From contig CM053158.1 in assembly GCA_028571685.1 (NCBI GenBank), positions 55,582,001-55,646,000 on the forward strand: a DNA stretch of 64,000 bases, written 5' to 3'. The stretch comes from Heterohyrax brucei (lineage: Eukaryota; Chordata; Mammalia; Hyracoidea; Procaviidae). The notes under the pieces were generated by a model. That model was not told where the DNA came from. It made no database searches and saw nothing but the letters and a program-made list of their open reading frames with translations. A program made the translations under genes and the position numbers. Each line of letters opens with the position of its first letter. Within the stretch, counting starts at the first letter, position 1. Below are positions 44,646-55,823 of this stretch, in pieces.

Positions 44646-45886
44646 AAAAGTTAAAAAAAGACAAGAACTACCTGATTCTATCAGTTGATGCAGAAAATGC
44701 ATTTCATAAAGTCCAACATCCATTCCTGTTATAAGTTCTCAGCAAAATAGCAACAGGAGGGAAATTCCTCAACACAGTAAGGGGTATCTATCAATAGTCA
44801 ACAACATATGGAATGAAGAGAAGTTAAAAACATTCCTCTTAAAAACAGGTACCAGACAAGGATGCCCATTGTCACTTCTGCTATTCAACATTGTTCTGGA
44901 AGTCCTAGCCAGGGTAACCAGTCATGATAAAGAAATAAGGGGCATTCAAGTCAGTAAAGAAGAAGTTAAAGTACCGTTATTTGTGGATGACATGATGTTA
45001 TACACAGAAAACCCTAAATAAGCTACCAAAAAAACCACTGGATATAATAGAAAGCATCATCAGTTGGTTCCTTTTCACCAACAAAGAGACAAGCTAAGAA
45101 GAAAGCTCAAAATCATTACCATTTGCTATCTCCCCCAAGATGGTAAAATACCTAAGAATAAATCAAATCAGAGCTGTAAAAGACCTATACCAAGAAAACT
45201 ATAAGACTACTTCAAGAAATTAAAGGTGACTTACTTAAGTGGAGAAACTTAGGTTGTTCTAGGGCAGGAAGACTTAACATTGTGAAAATGTCTATACCGC
45301 CCAAAGCAATTCCAATGACATTTTTTACTGAGATGGAGAAACAAGTCACCAACTTCATACGGAAAGGGAGGAAGCTGCAGGTCGGTAAAACATTACTAAA
45401 GAAGAAGAACATAGTAGGAGGCCTCACTCTACCTGACCTTAAAACCTACTAGACTCCACAGTAATCAAGATAGCCTGACACTGACACAAAAATAGTTACA
45501 CAGACCAATGGAAAAGAACCGAGAGTTCAAATACAACATCATCCATCTATGTAAAATCAGCTGATATTTGATAAAGGCCTAAAGGCTGTGAACTTGGAGA
45601 AAAAAAAAAAAAGTCTCTTCAACAAATGGTGTTAGCATAACTGAATACCCACATGCAAAAAAGAAAGAAAGAAACAAGACCCTTATCTCACACCATGCAC
45701 AAAAACTAACACAAAATGGATCAAAGACCTAAATACAAAAGCTAAAACAATGGTGGTCTTGGAAGACAAAATTGGGAAGATACTGGAAGCCCTAACCCAA
45801 GGCATTAGCAGTCTACAAAAAACCAACAATCCTCAAACACCAGAAATGAAAAGAGATTATCGGAAACTTTTGAAAATCAGGCACTG
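44646..45886 (+). mobile_element. L1 copy C: RT domain onward (left part)
   Basis: Begins in RT ([20 protein letters not shown], the first catalytic Asp region), followed by tgtcacttctgctattcaac and a FADD-equivalent changed to FVDD (ttatttgtggatgacatg at 44979-44996). It continues through acagaccaatggaaaagaac and caaaatggatcaaagaccta. It is interrupted at about 45886 by an RTE. Confidence 0.8.
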
Positions 45887-46905
45887 ATGTTCATTAATTG
45901 TAGTTAATGTTGTGGGGAATGGGAATTCCAGAACACCTTATTGTGCTCTTAAGGAATCTGTGTATGGATCAAGAAGCAGACATGTGAACAGACACTGCAT
46001 GTTTTAAAGTCAGGACAGGAATGTGTCAGGGTCTTATCCTTTCACCATACCTTTTTAATCTGTATGCCAAGCAAATAATCCAAGCAGCTGGATTATATGA
46101 AGAAGAATGAGGCATCAGGATTGGATGATGACTCATTAACAACTTGCGTTATGCAGATGACACCACTTTATTTGCTGGAAAGGAAGGTTTGAGACACCTA
46201 CTGATGAATATCAAGGACCACAGCCTTCAGTATGGATTGCACCTCAACATCAGGAAAACAAAAATCCTCACTACTGGACCAGAAAGCAACACTGTCACAA
46301 ACATTGTCATAAATGGGGAAAGGATTGAGGTTGTCAAAGATTTCATTCCACTTGGGTCCACAATCAATATCCTCGGAAGTTGCAGTTAAGAAATCAAAAG
46401 ACACACTGCGTTGGGAAAATCTGCTGCAAAGGACCTCTTCAAAGTATTCAAAAGTAAGGATGCCACCTTGAAGACTAAAATGTGCCTGATCCAAGCATGG
46501 TATTTTCAATCACATCATATGCATGCGAGAGCTGGACCATGAACAAAGAAGACAATAGAAGAAGAATGTTGAAAGTACCATGGACTGCCAAAAGACCAAA
46601 CATATCTATTCTGGAAGAAGTACAACCAGAGTGCTCCTTGGAGGCAAAGATGGCAAGACAATGTCTTGCATACTTTGGAGAGGTTGTCAGGAAAGATCTG
46701 TCCCTGGAGAAGGACATCATGCTTGGTAGAGTAGAGAGTCAGTGAAAAAGAGTAAGACTCTAAACAAGATGGATTGGCATAGGGGCTGCAACAATGGGCT
46801 TAAGCACAAAAACAACTGTGGACATGGTGCAAGACTGGACAGTGTTTCGTTCTGCTACTCATGGCATCACTATGAGTTGGAACCAACTTGACAGCACCTA
46901 ACATG
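45887..46905 (+). mobile_element. RTE, 5'-truncated, inserted in L1 copy C
   Basis: Starts within RT (aatgggaattccagaacacc, tgtgctcttaaggaatctgt). It carries an intact YADD motif (frame 46144-46389: MRYADDTTLFAGKEGLRHLL, then LHLNIRKTKILTTG) and the C-terminal region (frame 46482-46745: FSITSYACESWTMNKEDN, then CSLEAKMARQCLAYFG). The tail is gagttggaaccaacttgaca then gcacctaac. L1 ORF2 resumes at 46906 (catgctcattcaaagacttt). Frameshifts separate the pieces. Confidence 0.9.
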
Positions 46906-48720
46906 CTCATTCAAAGACTTTATCAAAAGAGTAAAAAGGCTGCCTACAGAGTGGGAATGAATGTTTGGCTACCATGTTTCTAACTGACATCTAAGCTGTC
47001 TAATTTACAGGATACTCCGAAACCTCAACAACAACAACAACAAAATAACCCAGTTAAAAAATGTGCACAGAACATGAAAAGGCAATTCACCAAAGAAGAC
47101 ATACAGGATGCCAACAGATACATGAAGAAATGCTCATGATCACTAGCCATCAGGGAAATCCAAATCAAAACTGCAACAAGATACCATCTCACGTCAACAA
47201 GGCTGGCAATAACCCAAAAAACACAAAATAATAAATAAATAATATATGTCAAAGAGGATATGGAGAGAATAGAACTCTTCTTCACTGGTGTTGGGAGTGT
47301 AAAATGGTACAACCAATATGGAAATTAATTTGGCGTTTTCTTAAAAAACTTGAAATAGAAAGACCATATGATCCAGCAATCTCACTTCTTGGAACATACC
47401 CCAGAGAAATAAGGGCCTCCACACAAACAGATACATGCACACCAATGTTTACTACAGCTCTTCACAATAGCAAAAAGATAGAAGCAACCCAGATGCCCAT
47501 CAAGTGATGAAGGCTTAAACAAACTGTGGTATATTCATACAATAGAATACTACCAAATGATAAGGAACAATGATAATTTTAGAGAAACACCTGATAATGT
47601 GGGATCATCTGGAGAATATTATGCTGAGTGAAATTAGCTCAGCACAAAATGCAAAAGGAAAAGTATTGTATGAAACCATTATTACAAGGATGCAACAAAA
47701 TATTTAAGTACAGAAGATAATCTTTGATGGTTACAAGGCTTCGGACGAAGGGAGATTACTACAAATTAGTGGTTAGGGTTCGAGTTGGGTGTGGGATGTG
47801 GTACCACACACTAGAAAAGAGGTACCCACAACTGCACTACGTCACAATTAACCTTTTCAAAAAGGTGGCTCAACTCTCTGGAAGGACAGATAACAGGTTG
47901 TGGGTCAGGGGGTGGGCTGCTCTCAGGGGACATCCAGACTAATTGGCATATTCAAACTTTTTCCCTTTTTCTCCAGAGAAAATGTTCTGCATACCACTTG
48001 GGTGAGAGGGAACTGAGGTCTTAAAAGTTAGTAAGCTAACATCTGTGTAGCACCAATTGGTCCCAATTCAACTACACCAGAGGTAAATGGAAGACATCAT
48101 AGACAGGAGGAATACAAGAGCCACCAGATGGAAGGGGCCATATGAGCGACGGTCCGCTGCAGATGGATCCAGATGAACTACATGGTGCTTGGCCATCACC
48201 AGTGACTTTCTGGATGGGACACATAGTATGGAGTCCCCGACATAGCAGTAGAAAGATTAGAGGGCAGAACTAGAACTCTACCAAACGACCACACTTGATG
48301 GTCCCTCAGTCTAGAAGATCCCCTGGAAGCATGATCCCCAGATTCTCTAATCCAAGACTGCATTTAGCACCAAAGCCAGTTCTCCAGACAAAGACTGAAC
48401 TAGATTATACAAAACATGGAGTGAGGCTGGTGACAAACCTTTGAACTTAATTAAATATGTACACAGGGCAGTTCATGAAGCTCATCACTGGAGGCAAGAT
48501 GATAGGGTATAGGGGGCCAGATGTTTGTCAAATGGACACAGGAAGTTCTGGATGACAGGTGGGAGGACTGTGCTGTCACGAGCGTGGGGGAAGGGAGGGG
48601 AGAGCAGTTAGACTAGAACAACTGGAAGTTCTAGGTGTCATGTGGCAAATTGATATAGACTGTAAACTTGTACTTGAATTGTGATAAAATTCATTTTAAA
48701 AAATACACTATAATAATAAA
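46906..48720 (+). mobile_element. L1 copy C: ORF2 C-terminus and full 3' UTR
   Basis: ORF2 C-terminal sequence (ccagttaaaaaatgtgcaca, aactgcaacaagataccatc; frame 47304-47507 WKLIWRFLKKLEIERPYDPA) is followed by the long 3' UTR. The UTR shares tracts such as cttggccatcaccagtgact with the L1s at 13.4 kb and 56.9 kb. It ends in gtgataaaattcattttaaa and A/T-rich sequence near 48720. Confidence 0.85.
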
Positions 48721-48796
48721 ACAAACTGGTAAGTAATACACAAATCTGATCTTATTATGTAAACAAATAAGAAATTAAAACTGTATTTCTGTATGT

Positions 48797-51700
48797 GCCT
48801 CCACTTATGTGTCAGTGGAGAGCTGCTTGCTGCTGTGATGCTGGAAGCTGTGCCACTAGTATTTAGGTACCAATAGGGTCACCCATGGTAGACAGGTTTC
48901 AGCTGAGCTTCCAGACTAAGACAGACTAGGGAGAAGGACTGAGCAGTTTACTTCTGGAAAGAATAAGCGAGGGAAAACCTTATGAATAGCCGTGGAACAT
49001 TGTTAGATGATAGTGCCGGAAAATGAGCTCTGCAGTTTGGAAGGCACTCAGAAGACAACTGTGGAAGAGCTGCCTTCTCTAAGTACAGTCACCCTCAATG
49101 ATGTGGATGGAGTAAAGCCTTCAGGATATTCATCTGCTGATGTGGCATGACTCAAAATGAGAAGAATCAGCCGCAAACATCCAATAATAATTGGAACATG
49201 GAATATATGAATCTAGGAAAATTGGAAATTATCTAAAATGAGATAGAATGCATAAACATTGATATCCTAGGCATTAGTGAGCTGAAATTGACCAATATTG
49301 ACCCATTTTGAATCCAACACTCATATAGTCTGCTATGCCGGGAATGAATACTTGAAGAGGAATGGTGTTGCATTCATCAAAAAGAACATTTCAAGATCTA
49401 TCTTCAAGCACAATGCTGTCAGTGACAGGATAACATCCATACAGCTACAAGGAAGGCCACTTAATACAACTATTATTCAAATTTACCCACCAACCACTAA
49501 GGCCAAAGAATAAGAGACTGAAGATTTTTACCAGCTTCTGCACTCTGAAATTGATCAAACATGCAATAAGGATGTATTGATAATTATTGGTGACAGGAAT
49601 TCAAAAGTTGAAAACAAAGAAGGATTAGCAGTTGGAAAATACAGCCTTTGAGATGGAAATAATGCTAGAGATCACATGATAGAATTGTGTAAGACCGATG
49701 AGTTCTTCAGTGAAAATAACTTTTTTTAATCAATACAAATGGTGAGTATATACACGGACTTCATCAGATGGAAGACACAGGAATGAAACTGACTACATCT
49801 GTAGAAAAATGTGGTGGAAAAGCTCCCTATGAGTAGTCAGAACAAGACCAGGTGCTGACTGTGGCACAGATCATCAACTGCTCATAGGCAAATTCAAACC
49901 GAACTGAAGAAAATTAGAACAAGTCCACAAGAGCCAAAGTATGACATTGAAGACCATCTCAAAAACAGATTTGATGTGTTGACCACTAATGACCAAAGAC
50001 CAGACAAATTGTGAAATAACATCAAAGACATCATCTATGAAGAGAGTAAGAGGTCATTAAAAAGATAGGAAAGAAAGAAAAGACTCAACTGTATGTCAGA
50101 AGAGACTCTGAAACTTGCTCTCAAATGTTGAGCGGCTAAAGCAAAAGGAAGGAATGGCAAAGTAAAAGACCTAAACAGAAGATTTCAAAGGGTAGCTTGA
50201 GAAGACAAAATGAAGTATTATAATGACGTGCAAAGAGCTGGAAACGGAAAACCAGAAGGGAAGAACACACTCTGCATTTCTTAAGCTGAAAGAACTGAAG
50301 AAAAAAATTCAAGCCCTGAGTTGCAGTAGTGAAGGATTCTACAGAGAAACTATTGAACGACTCAGAGGTCCCCAAAAGAAGATGGAAGGAATACACAGAC
50401 TAATTATACCAGAAAGAACTGACGGACGTTCATGCATTTCATGAAGCAGCATATGATCAGGAACCAATGATAATGAAGGAAGAAATTGAAGCTGCATTGA
50501 AGGCGTAGGCAAGAAACAAGGCTCCAGGATTTGATGGAATCTCAGTTGAGATATTTCAACAAAAAGAGATAGTGCTGGAAGTACTCACTCAGCTATGCCA
50601 GCAAATTTGGAGGACAGCTACCTGGCCAGCTGAGTGGAAGAGATCCATCTTTATGCCCATTCCAAAGAACGATGATCCAACTGAATGTGGAAATTACCAA
50701 ACAATATCATTAACATTACATGTAAGTAAAATTTTGCTCAAGATCATTCAAAAGCAACTGTTTAACAGTACACTGAAAAAAAGAAACTGCCAGAAATTCA
50801 AGCTGGATTCTGAACAGAATTTGGAACCAGGGATATCATTGCTAATGTCAGGTGGATCTTAGCTGAAAGCAGAGAATACCAGAAAGATGTTTACTTGTGT
50901 TCCACTGATTATGCAAAGGCATTTGACTGTGTGGATCATAACAAATTAAGGTTAACATTGCAGAGAACAAGAATTCCCGAACACTTAGTTGTGCTCTTAA
51001 GGAATCTGTATATAGACCAAGAGGCAGTTGTGTGAATAGAACAAGGGAACACTGCATGATTTAAAGTCAGGGAAGGTGTCAGTCAGGGTTGTATCCTTTC
51101 ACCATAAATTTTCAATCTGCGTGCCAAGCAAATACTCTGAGAAGTGGGATTATACAAAGAATAACAAGGCATGAGGATTGGAGGACAACTCTCAAACAAC
51201 CTTCGTTATGCAGATGACACCACCTTACTTGCTGGAAGTGAAGAAGATTCGAAACACTGAAGAAGATCAAGGACCACAGCCTTCAGTATGGACTGCACCT
51301 CAACATAAAGAAAACAAAAATCGTAAGCAACATCATGATAAATGGAGAAAGGATTGAGGTTTCACGGATTTCATTTTACTTGGGTCCACAATCAACGTCC
51401 ATAGAAGCAGCAGTCAAGAAATCAAAAGATACATTGCCTTGGGAAAATCTATTGGAAAGGATCTTTTTAAAGTATTGAAACGTAAAGATGTAACCTTAAA
51501 GACCAAGTGCACTTGACCCAAGCCACGATATTCTCAATCACATCATACGCATGCAACAGCTGGGCAATGAACAAAGAAGACAGAGGAAGAATTAATGCCC
51601 TTGGATTGTGGTGCTGGAGGAGAATGCTGAATGCACCATGGACTGCCAAAAGAACAAACAGATCTGTTCTGGAAGAAGTACAACCAGAGTGCTCCTTCGA

Positions 51701-51969
51701 GGCAAAGATGGCAAGACTATGTCTTACATACTCTGGACATATTGTCAGGAAGGGCCAGTCCCTGGAGAAAGACATCGTGCTTGATAGAGTGGAGGGTCAG
51801 CAAAAAAGAGGAAGACCCTCAACTAGACAGATTGACATAGTGGCTGCAACACTGGACTTAAGCACAAAAACAACTGTGGATGTGGTGCGAAACTGGGCAG
51901 TTTTTTGTTCTGTTGTGCATAGCATTGCTATGAGTCAGAACCAACTTGACAGCGCCTAACAACAACAAC
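48797..51969 (+). mobile_element. Full-length RTE (BovB-class) LINE with perfect 12-bp TSD
   Basis: 3173 bp bounded by the perfect repeats atttctgtatgt at 48785-48796 and 51970-51981. The 5' UTR is about 48797-48981. The polyprotein remnant runs to 51959. The 3' terminus is gcattgctatgagtcagaac, then caacttgacagcgcctaaca, then (AAC)n. Endonuclease, RT and C-terminal regions are all present in order. The 5' end matches the internal part of the AfroSINE at 60.9 kb. The size agrees with the ~3.2 kb typical of BovB/RTE elements. Confidence 0.95.
48982..51959 (+). pseudogene. RTE polyprotein remnant (endonuclease + reverse transcriptase)
   Basis: Homologous to the AP-endonuclease/RT polyprotein of RTE elements. 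The likely start is the ATG at 48982 (atgaatagccgtgg), matching the ATG at 54748 of the second copy. Endonuclease sequence: RKHPIIIGTWN at about 49170 and LIIIGDRNSKVENKEG at about 49580. Linker/RT: WRTATWPAEWKRSIFMPIPK (frame 50572-50862), STDYAKAFDCVDHNKL at about 50905-50950 (first catalytic Asp) and LRYADDTTLLAGSEED at about 51205 (YADD intact). C-terminal frame 51507-51959: SITSYACNSWAMNKEDRGR, MARLCLTYSGHIVRKGQSLE, ending SQNQLDSA. Multiple stops and frameshifts; the catalytic residues survive but the protein does not. Confidence 0.9.
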
Positions 51970-52034
51970 ATTTCTGTATGTTTGTTTGTATGCTTATATA
52001 TACACACATATAGATATATACACCTAGAAAAGCT

Positions 52035-52130
52035 CTGGAAGTCTGCTCAGCAGACTTTTATTCTAAAGGGTCAGACAGTAAATATTTCAGTCTGCATAGG
52101 CCACCTACAGTCTCTGTTGTGGCTACTGCT
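52035..52130. mobile_element. hAT-like DNA transposon fragment
   Basis: ttattctaaagggtcagaca, gtaaatatttcagtctgcat and aggccacctacagtctctgt match one half of the family also seen at 60533-60830. Confidence 0.6.
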
Positions 52131-52479
52131 GCTACTTCCTTCTTTTTCCCCTTTTCCTTCTTCCCCTCCCCTCTCCTCTATGCAGTATTACTGTGACTAC
52201 CTCTTTATCTCCTCCTCGTCTCCTCTTCCTCCTATTCCTCTTTAAACAATTCCTTAAGAATGTAAGGAAAAAAAATTTTTGCACATGGGCCATGCAGAAC
52301 AGGAATCCAGCTTACACATCATCTTGCAGGAATCACTGCAGTGTGGCAAAGGTACCAGGAGGAGCACAGGGAGGAGTGCAGAGAAGATTTAACATGGCAC
52401 TTTAGATGTTCAATAACTGTTCCAATGATTTTTTAAGGCAATATATTTCCAAAATACATGAATGAGAAAATAAGTGAAC

Positions 52480-52545
52480 AGGAAAAACCTAGTGCATGGT
52501 AGGTATTCAATAAATATTTGTTGAATGAATGAATTCAGCTTAAAC
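52480..52545 (+). mobile_element. L2/MIR 3' terminus
   Basis: ctagtgcatggtaggtattc, then aataaatatttgttgaatga and atgaatt, is the characteristic shared 3' end. Confidence 0.7.
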
Positions 52546-52559
52546 GAAAGAATAACCCA

Positions 52560-54105
52560 GTTCAGGAATGAATGAATGAAGGTGAGAAGTCATGTGTTTT
52601 TGGTTCTGCTAAGTTTTGTGCTGAGTTAACATAGCGGTTTTTAACATTCTCAGTCTCACAGTGCTTGTCCTCTGGAATGTCCCGTAAGATTTTCAGTTAA
52701 AAGTGTGACATTGTATTATGCATTATTATCAATTTTTGCATATTAGTACTTCAAAACCTGTTAAAAAAGATATTTTAAATAATGCACTGGTCTTTGGTTT
52801 ATATCAGCTTTTGAAATAACACACCTGAGGAAAGCTTAAAATAAGATTTGGTTGATTCCACATTTTATTCCAGGCTTAAGTGGCCATTGAGCCATGGATA
52901 TTTATTCATATTAAACCAACTTGTCTAGCTATGTGCTATTCTGTAGACTTGATACGTCAGACATTTTGTGGAATAATTATTTTAAGCCTTTTGGGATTTT
53001 GCAAAAACCAATTGTTCAATGACCTCTTTGAAAGAAGCAAAACAAAACACAGCACATCTGTGTCCTTGTGGGGAAACATGGCTGGCTTCACTTTTGCTTT
53101 AAAATGCTATTTATATAATAATAATGTAAATTTAAAATTTCCCTGTAGATTACCATCTAAATTGCTAATAAATTGTTTAATACGGTCCCCTGATGTGTTT
53201 TAGTTCCTGTCCCATGTGGTTTCACAAAACGGCGTATTTATCATCATCAATGTAAATTTCTTTAAAAACAGACATTAGGCACCCATCTGTATGTTTTGTT
53301 CAAGGGTTGGACTGAAGGATTTTAGGAAAATGAAAACCAATGATGTAAGTCTGGGAAGTCCTTTAAAAGTCATTATCAAGATTTGCTTTTCTATATAATT
53401 TATTTGCTTAATTTCTAGATTTTTTCAATGTTTGTAGAAAGTTTTCAGTTTTTACTCAGTTAATCTCCTAATTTGATTTCAAAAAAGTGTTTGACTTGAA
53501 ATCCACATTTTACTGAGTTAGGATAGACTTAACTATTGTCACAGGGAGTTTCCTTTGCCTTCAATTGTTTGATGCCATTTAAAGTAAATACTAAATACAG
53601 CATTAATTGTCTCTAAGCAAATAAAATGCAAACTACTCAATACTTTCTTTTCATATAAAAAAATGTGAATTTATAATATAATGAGAAACTAGAAGTTTGT
53701 AGTAATTCCAAATGCAGCAAGTCTCCACCAGTGCATAAAGTTTTCTGTGACTATGAAAAACATCAGAATGGCTTGAACCTTTTCCCAATAATCAAAAAGC
53801 GTCCAAAACAAGCAAGCATAGTTAAGCAGTTCATCCAGGAAGCAGCTTACTGAATTAATAAAACAAGTCAGTTAATGTAATGCTCTGGTGCTTTTGAGAT
53901 AAAACATGAAAATGGAAAAACATGGAGCTATTTATCATTTCAGAATCAGGCAACCAAGAAGACCGAACAAAACATCCTTTCTTCTCTAAGTCTGAAAGAA
54001 ATTGACACGGGTACCCTTGAGAGGAAGTGTGATGGAGACTGGCTAGATGTTCACCAAGTGTGCCTCTTCTCCTTCTTGCGGACACTACTGGACTGCATTT
54101 TCCAG
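52560..54105. other. 1.5-kb repeat-free AT-rich block
   Basis: No SINE, LINE, LTR or simple repeat was recognised, in sharp contrast to both flanks. It contains many AT-rich homeodomain-like cores (ttaaataatgc, aataattatttt, gctaataaattg) and short GC islands (aaaacggcgtatttatc). The frames within (e.g. 52880-53203) show no protein family. The properties fit a conserved non-coding element, but this is inference without alignment. Confidence 0.5.
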
Positions 54106-54111
54106 CCTTCA

Positions 54112-54345
54112 TTGTAGTTGTTAGGTGCCATGGACTTGACTCTGACTCATGGAGACTCCATGCACAATAGAGGGAAATGTTGCCTGCTCCGGTGCCATCT
54201 TCATGATCATTGGTAAGTTTGAGTCCACTGTTGCAGCTACTTAGTGCTATGAGTTCCTTCCACCTGAGGTTCTCATCTTCTAGTGTTCTATCTGTCAATA
54301 TTCTGTTGTGTTCCAGAGGATTTTCATTGACTAATTTTTGGAAAC
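54112..54345 (-). mobile_element. AfroSINE/RTE-tail element (antisense)
   Basis: gtagttgttaggtgccatgg, then gacttgactctgactcatgg, is the antisense RTE/SINE tail. Later, gaggattttcattgactaat resembles the AfroSINE internal region. The middle is poorly matched. Confidence 0.6.
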
Positions 54346-54552
54346 AAAGTACAGCTGGAAAGCTCCTTAGAAAAATGGATGGCAAGATTGAGTCTTATGT
54401 ATTGTGGACATGTTATTAGGAGGGATAAGTCACCGAACAAGGACATCATGCTTGGTAAAGTGAGGATCTGTGAAAAAAGAGAAAGACCCTCAACAAGATG
54501 GATTTGCACAGTGGCTGCAACAATGGGCTCAAACATAATAGCTACCGTGAGA
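54346..54552 (+). mobile_element. RTE C-terminal fragment
   Basis: gatggcaagattgagtctta, tgtattgtggacatgttatt, gacatcatgcttggtaaagt, accctcaacaagatggattt and gtggctgcaacaatgggctc correspond to 51.69-51.87 kb of the full-length RTE. Both ends are missing. Confidence 0.85.
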
Positions 54553-54665
54553 AGGGCTCAAACATCACAGCAACTGTAAAGAGGAGGGCACAGCAACTAG
54601 TGAGGAGGGCTCAAATACAACTGTAGTGAGGAGGGCTCAAACATAGCAACCGTAGTGAAGAGGGC
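54530..54665. repeat. Short minisatellite derived from an RTE tail
   Basis: About five imperfect copies of a 21-30 bp unit (gaggagggctcaaacatagc then aacygtagt), some shortened. The first unit, gggctcaaacataatagcta, is itself the RTE segment that encodes the polyprotein C-terminus. Confidence 0.75.
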
Positions 54666-54714
54666 ACTGAGTCCAGAAATGTGAGAGCCTCACAGGTGTC
54701 TGTTCTCAGCATTC

Positions 54715-55823
54715 TACTTCCTAAAAGAATTAGCCAGTGAAAACCTTATGAATAGCAGTGGAACACTGTCAGATACAGTGCAGGAAAATGATCCTCCCAG
54801 GTTGGAAGGCACTCAAAAGATGAATGGGGAAGAGCTGCCTCCTCAAAGTAAAGTAGACCTTAATGATGTGGATGGAGTTAAGCTTTCAGGACCTTCATTT
54901 GCAGACGTGGCATGGCTCAAAATGAGAAGAAACAGCTGCAAACATCCATTAATAATCAGAATATGGAATGTATTAAGCATGAATTTAGAGACATTGGAAA
55001 TCATTAAAAATGAAATGGAACACGTAAATACTAATATTTGTAGGCACTAGTGAGCTTAAGTGGACTGGCATTGGCCATTTTTAATTGAACAATCATATAG
55101 TTTACTACTCTAGGCACGAGAATTTTGAAAAGGAATGGTATTGCATTCACTGTAAAAAAAAAATTCAGGGTCTGTCCTGTGGTGCAATGCTGTTAGTGAT
55201 AGGATAATATCCTACACCTACAAGGAAAGTCAGTTAATATGACCATTATTCAAACTTATGCACCAACTGCTAAGGCCAAAGATGAAGAAATTGAAGATTT
55301 TCACCAGCTTCTGCAGTCTGAAATTGCTTAAATATGCAATCAGGATGCATTGATAATTATTGGTGATTGGAATGCAAAAGTTGGAAACAAAGAAGGATTA
55401 GTAGTTGGAAAATACAGTTTTAGTGATAGATGGCAGAGATCTCACGATAGAATTCTGGATGACCAACTTCTTCATTGCAAGTACCTTTTTCGACCAATGT
55501 AAGCAGCGACTATACACGTGAATTTCGCCAGATGGAATACACAAGAATTAAATTGATTACATCTGTGGAAAGAGACGATGGAACAGTTCAATATCATAAG
55601 TTGGAAGAAGACCAGGTGCTGACTGCAGTGCAGCCCACCAGAAAATTATAACAAATCCACAAGAGCCAAAGTACAACCTGAGTTGAAACACCATCTCAAG
55701 AACAGATTTGACACATTGAACACTAATGACCAAAGACCAGACAAGTTGTTGAATGAAATCAAAGACATCATCCATGAAGAAAGCAAAAGGTCATTAAAAA
55801 GGCAAGTTAAGAAAGAAAAGACG
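54715..55823 (+). mobile_element. Second RTE, piece 1: start of ORF and endonuclease
   Basis: Aligns with the full-length RTE from its position near 48960. Frame 54748-55050 starts MNSSGTLSDTVQEN and reads through ELPPQSKVDLNDVDGVKLSG to IRIWNV. Endonuclease traces follow (attgataattattggtgatt then ggaatgcaaaagttggaaac at about 55350). It is broken at 55823 by an L1 insertion. Confidence 0.9.

Noticed and set aside
54530..54665. CRISPR-like array
   Set aside because: Units are contiguous without unique spacers, and the DNA is mammalian; it is a minisatellite.
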